Source of the DNA: Actinoplanes flavus
Lineage (GTDB): Bacteria; Actinomycetota; Actinomycetes; Mycobacteriales; Micromonosporaceae
DNA length: 64,000 nt
NCBI RefSeq assembly: GCF_017592555.1
Contig: NZ_JAGFNS010000015.1
Span: forward strand, 62,001 to 126,000
Direction of reading: 5' to 3'
Below the pieces are notes generated by a model, which saw only the letters and a list, made by a program, of their open reading frames with translations, did not search any database and was not told the DNA's origin. Within the stretch, counting starts at the first letter, position 1. The number at the start of each line of letters is the position of its first letter. Below, piece by piece: positions 59,060 to 64,000 of this stretch. A program made the translations under genes and the position numbers.

Positions 59060-59478
59060 ACGAGCAGCGGCGGCAGCTCCGCCACGATCGGCACGTCGGC
59101 GGGCAGCCACGGGACGCTGTCCAGCTGGTCCACGGTCAGCCAGCGCATGGAGCGGTGCTCCAGCGCCTCCGGCACGTCGCCACCGAGCAGGGTGACGGCG
59201 TAGACGCGGAGTACGGCCCGGCCGTGGGCCAGTGGCACGTCGGGGCCGACCCGGTCGCCGACCTCCACCCGTACGCCGAGCTCCTCGGCACACTCGCGGG
59301 CCAGCGCCTGGCGCTCGGTCTCCCCCGGTTCGACCTTGCCACCCGGGAACTCCCACCGCCCGGCCGCCTCCGGCGGGGAGCTGCGCTCACAGGCCAGGAC
59401 CCGGCCGGCGGTAATGATCACAGCAGCCACGATCACCCTGGGTGATGGGGCGCGCTTGACGTACTGTTCGGGCCGCAT
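59056..59478 (-). CDS. mutT: Nudix hydrolase, MutT type
   Basis: 140 aa. The Nudix box is GGKVEPGETERQALARECAE followed by ELGVRV, a full match to GX5EX7REUXEEXGU. The N-terminus VIVAAVIITAGRVLACERS and WEFPGGKVE resemble 8-oxo-dGTP diphosphatases. ATG at 59478 is a plausible start; a longer one exists 27 nt upstream. Its end overlaps fadD by 4 bp. Confidence 0.9.
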   Translation of the reverse strand: MRPEQYVKRAPSPRVIVAAVIITAGRVLACERSSPPEAAGRWEFPGGKVEPGETERQALARECAEELGVRVEVGDRVGPDVPLAHGRAVLRVYAVTLLGGDVPEALEHRSMRWLTVDQLDSVPWLPADVPIVAELPPLLV

Positions 59479-59661
59479 GCGATCAAAGATCGCACAGAAG
59501 TTCATCGTTCAGGTTGCCCACTGGTGCCCTGATCGTCACGCAATCACGGATATGTGGCCGTGGACACCAGTGTCCGGACGGACGAAACTGTGGGGCACCG
59601 ACCATGACGACACGGCGACAGTTCGGCCACAAGCCGGCAACGACGCTAGGGGGGTGCGGCA

Positions 59662-59973
59662 GTGCGGGCCAGAAGACGCCGGGACTCCGGCGCGGATTAT
59701 CTCAGCGACGCCCTTGCGCTACTGAGCGGCTGGACCCGTGACGGGGTGCAGCTCCGCCGGGACCTGGCATGTGACGACAGTCAGCACGCCGCGTTGACCG
59801 AGCGGATCAAGGTCGCGGCGGACACTCTTCACATCAGGCCGACCATTCGGCGCGTCGACGGTCACACTCAGATCAGCCTGGGGCCGCAGGACGGTTCGAC
59901 CATCACCGACGGTGAGGTCACCCTGGCGGCCCGTATCGAGGATTTCTACCGCACCGTGGTCGGAAGGCCGTAG
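59662..59973 (+). CDS. Pterin-4a-carbinolamine dehydratase-like protein without the His-His motif
   Basis: 103 aa. The alpha-beta layout of the family is recognisable in LLSGWTRDGVQLRRDLACDD, RIKVAADTLHIRPTIRRVDG and ITDGEVTLAARIEDFYRTVV. Active dehydratases have a conserved HHP motif and a later His; here the corresponding place reads HIRPTI, so catalysis is doubtful. It may be a degenerate or repurposed member. GTG start with AGGGGGG nearby. Confidence 0.6.
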   Translation: MRARRRRDSGADYLSDALALLSGWTRDGVQLRRDLACDDSQHAALTERIKVAADTLHIRPTIRRVDGHTQISLGPQDGSTITDGEVTLAARIEDFYRTVVGRP

Positions 59974-59984
59974 AACGGGCGGAC

Positions 59985-59990
59985 TACGCT
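59985..59990 (+). promoter_or_regulatory. Predicted leaderless -10 box of the PH-domain gene
   Basis: TACGCT ends 7 nt before the ATG at 59998. Confidence 0.5.
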
Positions 59991-59997
59991 GCGCCGC

Positions 59998-60360
59998 ATG
60001 ACTGACGTGGCGTACGACAACAAGGGCCAGCTCGAGCAGATCCAGAGCGGTCTGCTGGAGGGCGAGCAGATCATCGCGGTCTACGACGCGATCGGCGCCG
60101 GCACCGGCTTCATCGGCCTCACCAGCCGGCGGATCATCATCCAGGACAAGTCCTTCGTCGGTAAGCGCTTCGCGATCACCAGCATCCCCTACTCCAAGGT
60201 GAGCAGCGTCAGCGTGATCAGCAACAAGAGCTGGGCCGGCCAGTTCTTCTCCTCCGGCACGATCGGCATCACCGTCGGCACCCACGTGTACGAGATCGAG
60301 TTCCGTGGCTCCGACAAGGCGCACCACGTGCACAACCTGATCCTGTCGCACGCCTCCTGA
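59998..60360 (+). CDS. Bacterial PH-domain protein (YokE type)
   Basis: 120 aa, one domain. LLEGEQIIAVYDAIGAGTGF, IGLTSRRIIIQDKSF and ITSIPYSKVSSVSVISNKSW are characteristic of small bacterial PH-like domains. No signal or membrane helix. Role unknown; these proteins are often stress-related. Confidence 0.85.
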   Translation: MTDVAYDNKGQLEQIQSGLLEGEQIIAVYDAIGAGTGFIGLTSRRIIIQDKSFVGKRFAITSIPYSKVSSVSVISNKSWAGQFFSSGTIGITVGTHVYEIEFRGSDKAHHVHNLILSHAS

Positions 60361-60366
60361 CCGGGT

Positions 60367-61266
60367 TCAGTGCCCGCCGACCGCCTGCGTGAGATCCCAG
60401 ACGTAGCGGCGGCCGGCGGGTTCCTCGTCCCGCCACACCACCTCCCACCGGCCGCGGGCGTCGCGTTCGGGTTCGGTCATCCGGCCGTACCCCTGTCGTT
60501 CCTTGACGCTCGGCGGCTGATCGCTGTCCGGGAAGCTGAAGGTCACCTGGAAGCGGGTGAAGGCGGACGGGGTGCCGCTCGCGGTGGGCAGGCGGTCCTC
60601 CCAGACCAGCTGGTCCCAGCCGCGTTCGCGCAGTGGCCGCCACAGTCCCCGCGGACGGTATTCGACCTGCCATTCGGTCGGCGTGGTCATCGCCGGGTCG
60701 AAGATGAGCCAGACCCGCAGCAGCCGGGCCTGTTCCAGGGGCAGCGCGGTGATGGTGCCGCCGACCGGCCGCAGCGTCTTGAACGAGATCTCGTCGAGGA
60801 GGGCCGGCCGGTCGGTGTCGGTGGGCACGATCGGGCGCATGGTCCGGTGGGTGACCAGCGGCTCCGGGGTGGTGACCCGCTGCTCCACGATGCGGTCGCT
60901 GTCGTCGTCGTCGCCGATCGCGACGAGCACCTCGAGGGTCTCGGTGAAGAGCGGCTTCTCCCGGTCGCTGATCCGCTGGATGGCGTCCAGGTAGTGCTGA
61001 TGGCCGGCCTGCTGGAGGGCGAGCCGGCCGGTGGTCTCCCGCAGGTCGGCTCGCAGGTCGCGGATCCGGACGACGAAGGCGAGCTGCCACAGCCGGGCCG
61101 CGAAGTAGATCAGGCAGGCGAGGGAGATCGCGGTGAGTGCCCACTGGCCGATCCGGGTGGGTATCTCGACGAGCTGCGCGACACCCGATGCCAGACCGAT
61201 GAGCACGACCGAGGCGTTCAGGGTGCCCCTGAACAGTGCGCGATACGTCGATGGTGTCTCCGGCAT
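60367..61266 (-). CDS. Two-helix membrane protein with cytoplasmic domain, unknown function
   Basis: 299 aa. Two N-terminal hydrophobic segments (LNASVVLIGLASGVAQLVEI, ALTAISLACLIYFAARLWQL) are followed by a coiled-coil-like stretch (RDLRADLRETTGRLALQQAG) and a roughly 180-residue domain with WLIFDPAMTTPTEWQVEYRP and WDQLVWEDRLPTASG. No known motif recognised. Convergent with the PH-domain gene. Confidence 0.8.
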   Translation of the reverse strand: MPETPSTYRALFRGTLNASVVLIGLASGVAQLVEIPTRIGQWALTAISLACLIYFAARLWQLAFVVRIRDLRADLRETTGRLALQQAGHQHYLDAIQRISDREKPLFTETLEVLVAIGDDDDSDRIVEQRVTTPEPLVTHRTMRPIVPTDTDRPALLDEISFKTLRPVGGTITALPLEQARLLRVWLIFDPAMTTPTEWQVEYRPRGLWRPLRERGWDQLVWEDRLPTASGTPSAFTRFQVTFSFPDSDQPPSVKERQGYGRMTEPERDARGRWEVVWRDEEPAGRRYVWDLTQAVGGH

Positions 61267-61516
61267 CGCCCTAATGATGGCGAAGTGATCGTTACCGACA
61301 AATCCTCACATAGAGTGAATGATCACGGCACGGGACGCCTGTTCACCCGATGTCCGGTGACCGATCAGGGGAAGGGCCATGCCAGACCGGCCCACCTCCA
61401 CGGTTACCCGCGAGTAGCCATTGCTCGCCGATCCCGGCCCGCCGCATGCTACCGGGAAGTCATCGCCATCGATCGGGTAACGCCGTTCGATCCTCGACCC
61501 CCGGAGGCGATCACCG

Positions 61517-61681
61517 GTGCTCACCCACCTACCGATGCCGTTGACCCACCGATACCGGGCGGAACTCTTCGGCCACGACCCGGATCCGGTCCCGCCGCCG
61601 CGCGGTCACCACACCGTCTTCGCGGTGGCGGTGCTGTTGTCGGTGGCGCTGGTGGGTCTCGCCACGGTCGTTCTGCACTGA
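61517..61681 (+). CDS. Small single-helix membrane protein
   Basis: 54 aa. The N-terminal half is hydrophilic with THRYRAELFGHDPDPVPPP; the C-terminal half is one hydrophobic helix (VFAVAVLLSVALVGLATVVL). GGAGG lies 9 nt before the GTG start. It lies in an otherwise gene-poor region (61267-61705). Function unknown; the ribosome-binding site and helix make it a plausible real gene. Confidence 0.5.
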   Translation: MLTHLPMPLTHRYRAELFGHDPDPVPPPRGHHTVFAVAVLLSVALVGLATVVLH

Positions 61682-61705
61682 CCGGGACGAAGACCCACGT
61701 CAACG

Positions 61706-61738
61706 TCAGCTGCCGCCTTCGCCGCCCTTGCCGGACAT
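61706..61738 (-). CDS. 10-residue micro-ORF with strong ribosome-binding site
   Basis: MSGKGGEGGS, with GAGGAGAA 3 nt ahead of the ATG. It is not obviously coupled to another gene; the next gene on this strand lies 439 nt downstream. It could be a translated microprotein or a leader; evidence is limited to the ribosome-binding site. Confidence 0.3.
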   Translation of the reverse strand: MSGKGGEGGS

Positions 61739-61822
61739 GGTTCTCCTCACACCTGTGTTGCGGATTCGATCTCAGGCTAGCGATCCGGCACGCGGATGGC
61801 GGCGAACTCCCGGGAACCGCGG

Positions 61823-62656
61823 TCAGCGCAACATCGCCGCGCACGCGTCGGTGGTCTCCAGGACCAGATCGGCGGCCAGATCGATCGCGGCGGTGAGGCG
61901 TACCGGATCGCCGTCGACCGTGGCGAACACGGTGTCCATCCGGGTCTTGAACCGGGCCGGCGCGCCGGGCAGCACGGCCGCGGCGGCGACCGCGCCCTTC
62001 TCGTTGATCAGCCAGTGGCCGGCCGCGCCGTGCAGCGCGTGCGCCAGCACACCGGCCATCCGGAACAGGCACCCCGCGACGTACGCGCTGTCGCCGCGGG
62101 ACACCGCCTTGCGGGCCAGCCCGATCAGGAAGTCGGCCTCCCACAACCCGGCCACCAGGGCCTCGGCCAGCGGCCTCGGGTAGACCCGCATCCCCGCCCG
62201 GAGTTCGGCCAGCTCACCGGAGGGATCGGCCAGGATGCGGCTGGAGGCCAGTTCACCGGGGTACGAGAAGTCGGTCACGCCCAGCGGATGGCCGGCCTGG
62301 ACGTGGAACGCGTACCGGCCCCGCTCGGCGTCGGCCCAGCAGGCCCGGACCCGGTCGACGTCCCGGTAGATCCAGTCCACCGCGCCGCCGTCGACGGTCA
62401 GCCAGCCGCCGCCGTCCACCCACGGACCCCATTCGCCGGGCGCCGTGACCCGGGCGCCCGGCCCGGCCACCTCCTCGGCCAGTTCGCCGAGGCGCCCGGT
62501 GTCCAGCGACCCCCGGTAGTAGAGGCCGAGGTCGGTGTCGGATTCCGGGGCGTGCGTGCCAGCGGCCCGGCTGCCGCCGAGCACCACCCCGACCACGCCG
62601 GGCACGGTGACGAGGCGCTCGGCCAGCCCGGCCAGACGGGCATCGGTCAGTCCCAT
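61823..62656 (-). CDS. Nucleotidyltransferase-fold protein
   Basis: 277 aa. The polymerase-beta-type motif is VVLGGSRAAGTHAPESDTDL (G-S-x10-D-x-D), with WLTVDGGAVDWIYRDVDRVR likely carrying the third acidic residue. The rest is a helical C-terminal domain (LASSRILADPSGELAELRAG), similar to aminoglycoside-adenylyltransferase-like or kanamycin-type enzymes and to uncharacterised actinobacterial members. ATG at 62656 has a weak -10-like box (GATGAT) 7 nt upstream. Substrate unknown. Confidence 0.82.
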   Translation of the reverse strand: MGLTDARLAGLAERLVTVPGVVGVVLGGSRAAGTHAPESDTDLGLYYRGSLDTGRLGELAEEVAGPGARVTAPGEWGPWVDGGGWLTVDGGAVDWIYRDVDRVRACWADAERGRYAFHVQAGHPLGVTDFSYPGELASSRILADPSGELAELRAGMRVYPRPLAEALVAGLWEADFLIGLARKAVSRGDSAYVAGCLFRMAGVLAHALHGAAGHWLINEKGAVAAAAVLPGAPARFKTRMDTVFATVDGDPVRLTAAIDLAADLVLETTDACAAMLR

Positions 62657-62681
62657 GTCCCCGATCATCGCCCCGCGGCGA

Positions 62682-63602
62682 TCAGCACAGGGAGGCGGGT
62701 TCCAGGCGTACGCCGTCGAGCAACTCCTCACCGGCCGCCAGCAGGTCCTCCTCGGTCACGAGGGTCGCGGGCGCCGGGGTCACCGGAGTTCCGGGCGCCG
62801 GGGTGGTCGCCGGGCCGGGGGTCGCCTCCGGTGGGCACACCGCGGCACGCCCCATCGGCACGCAGAGGTCCAGCGCGTGCTCGCACGCCGGGTCCAGGGC
62901 CGACCGGCGGAGGGCGCCGAAGACGACGACCCGGTTCTCCGGTTTCCGGGTGACGGTCCTGCCGAGCAGCCGCCGCGCGGTCTGCTTGCCGTCGGTGAGG
63001 GTGACCAGGTACCGCGCGGTCTCCTCGCCGGGCACGCCGGGCGACCGCACGAACCGGGTGCCACGCGGCAGCGCCGGGTCGCGGACCACCTTCGTCCGGA
63101 ACGGGATGACCCGGGTCCGTTCGTCGGTGCGGGTGGTGACGACCGGGCCGGCGGCCGGTTCCCGCCGGTCCCGGCCGGCGCGCTTGCCGCGGGGGTGCGC
63201 GGGCCGCGGCCCGGTCCGGTCGGCGCGCTCGTCGGCTACCCGGGCACGGCTCAGCTGGTCGGTGCCGGCCGGCTTCCCGGGGGGTGCCGGCGGCGGCGGG
63301 GTGTGACCGTGGCGTTTGGGCAGCGGCTGGGCGGCGGCCGCGGCACGGCTGACCACCTCCGGGTCCTCCTCCAGCCGGGCGGCGCCCGGGTCCGGCGCGG
63401 TGGCCGCCTCGGCGGTGGCCGCGGCCGGCGTCCCGTCCGAGCCGGTCATCGTGGAGATCCCCGCCGCTCCGCCGCCGACGAGCACGACCAGCGCGCCCGC
63501 ACCGGCGGCCATCCGGACGCCGAACGGCAGCTGGGCCCACCAAGACTTTCGTGGCATTTCGAGCAGATGCTGCCAAGAGTCACTAGTTGTCTGGTTTTGC
63601 AC
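62682..63602 (-). CDS. Membrane-anchored G5-domain protein
   Basis: 306 aa. A cytoplasmic start (QLPFGVRMAAG) precedes one hydrophobic helix (AGALVVLVGGGAAGISTMTG), an Ala/Pro-rich linker, then a G5 domain (TDERTRVIPFRTKVVRDPAL, GEETARYLVTLTDGKQTARR). G5 domains occur in cell-wall and Rpf proteins and bind glycans or peptidoglycan. The C-terminus has a Cys pair (ACEHALDLCVPMG). GTG at 63602 is preferred over a TTG one codon earlier and an ATG at 63557. Confidence 0.82.
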   Translation of the reverse strand: MQNQTTSDSWQHLLEMPRKSWWAQLPFGVRMAAGAGALVVLVGGGAAGISTMTGSDGTPAAATAEAATAPDPGAARLEEDPEVVSRAAAAAQPLPKRHGHTPPPPAPPGKPAGTDQLSRARVADERADRTGPRPAHPRGKRAGRDRREPAAGPVVTTRTDERTRVIPFRTKVVRDPALPRGTRFVRSPGVPGEETARYLVTLTDGKQTARRLLGRTVTRKPENRVVVFGALRRSALDPACEHALDLCVPMGRAAVCPPEATPGPATTPAPGTPVTPAPATLVTEEDLLAAGEELLDGVRLEPASLC

Positions 63603-63732
63603 CAAAGCATTGTTACCTTCTCCGGCGCGCAGGCAAGTTCCCAGCGGGTCACCCGAATCGGGGACCCGCGCAGCCCGCGACCGGGCTCACGCGTTGCCCC
63701 GGCGAGCCGCAGAATGGTTCGTGCTCCGGTCG

Positions 63733-63738
63733 TAGGAT
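63733..63738 (+). promoter_or_regulatory. Predicted leaderless -10 box of the marR gene
   Basis: TAGGAT ends 6 nt before the ATG at 63745. Confidence 0.5.
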
Positions 63739-63744
63739 CGATCC

Positions 63745-64000
63745 ATGTCCCCGACCGGCCCTGTACCGCTCAGCCCGGACGAGGAGGCCGTGATGCGGGC
63801 GCTCGGCCGGTTCCTGCTGGTCATGCCGCGTGCGCTGGACGCTGATCTGATGCGCGAGCAGCGCATGTCCGCCAGCGAGTACGCGGTGTTGCGCCACCTC
63901 TCCGAGACCCCCGGCCAGCTGATGCGGATGAGCGAACTGGCCACCGCGTGTGATATGTCACTGAGCGGGATGACCCGGCTCGCCGCGAAACTCGAGTCGC
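63745..64000 (+). CDS. MarR family regulator, N-terminal part (runs off the window)
   Basis: 85 residues are present; the rest lies beyond the window. The N-terminal helix EEAVMRALGRFLLVMPRALD and the winged helix start (SASEYAVLRHLSETPGQLMR, MSELATACDMSLSGMTRLAA) fit MarR regulators that respond to phenolics or oxidative stress. The target cannot be told. Confidence 0.85.
   Translation, partial: MSPTGPVPLSPDEEAVMRALGRFLLVMPRALDADLMREQRMSASEYAVLRHLSETPGQLMRMSELATACDMSLSGMTRLAAKLES

Overview
The window is very GC-rich DNA with GTG starts, 4-bp ATGA/GTGA start-stop overlaps and several actinobacterial markers: mycothiol deacetylase MshB, AdnAB-type helicase-nuclease, actinobacterial DapD, and a fdxA-dapC pair close to mshB as in mycobacteria. 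It looks like chromosomal DNA of a filamentous actinomycete, most likely Micromonosporaceae (Actinoplanes-like). The family assignment is inferred from gene content, not from a search. No rRNA, tRNA, CRISPR array, insertion sequence or prophage was found.

Layout. 1-6.5 kb: an M16 peptidase fragment, a Rrf2 regulator with a sulfonate/nitrate/taurine-type ABC transporter, an acyltransferase and a cold-shock protein. 6.6-15 kb: intergenic tandem repeats, then adnA-adnB, with a collagen-like low-complexity insert and a 60-bp duplication in adnA. 15-20 kb: two tandem LOG-family genes, then a lysine block (dapE, dapD, lysG, lysE). 20-22 kb: a MerR regulator fused to two sliding-clamp (DnaN) domains, and a methyltransferase. 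22.6-25.7 kb: a cluster of small secreted proteins, four sharing one Cys-pair fold, which I cannot assign to a described system. 25.7-30.8 kb: SIMPL protein, dapC, fdxA, a GNAT enzyme, two membrane proteins, mshB. 30.8-39.4 kb: an S9-like protein lacking its catalytic serine, a TldD/TldE pair, and sdhCAB. 39.4-43.5 kb: a second set of intergenic tandem repeats, a GNAT enzyme, a divergent TetR/MFS exporter pair, and AlkB. 43.6-52.9 kb: a branched-chain-type ABC transporter, then two SDRs, an aminoglycoside-phosphotransferase-like kinase, an acyl-CoA dehydrogenase and a TetR regulator. The kinase and dehydrogenase look like a split bacterial version of mammalian ACAD10/11. 52.8-64 kb: DUF6886-like protein, HigBA toxin-antitoxin, TetR-ALDH-ADH divergent from an acyl-CoA ligase, MutT, several small proteins, a nucleotidyltransferase, a G5-domain protein and a partial MarR.

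How it works together. Three of the later lysine-pathway genes lie in two places, and lysG/lysE next to dapD suggests coordinated synthesis and export. The 43.6-59 kb region reads as uptake and beta-oxidation-like breakdown of an organic acid under TetR control. A strong window-wide feature is a TANNNT -10 box 6-7 nt before the start codon in about 14 genes, predicting leaderless transcripts.
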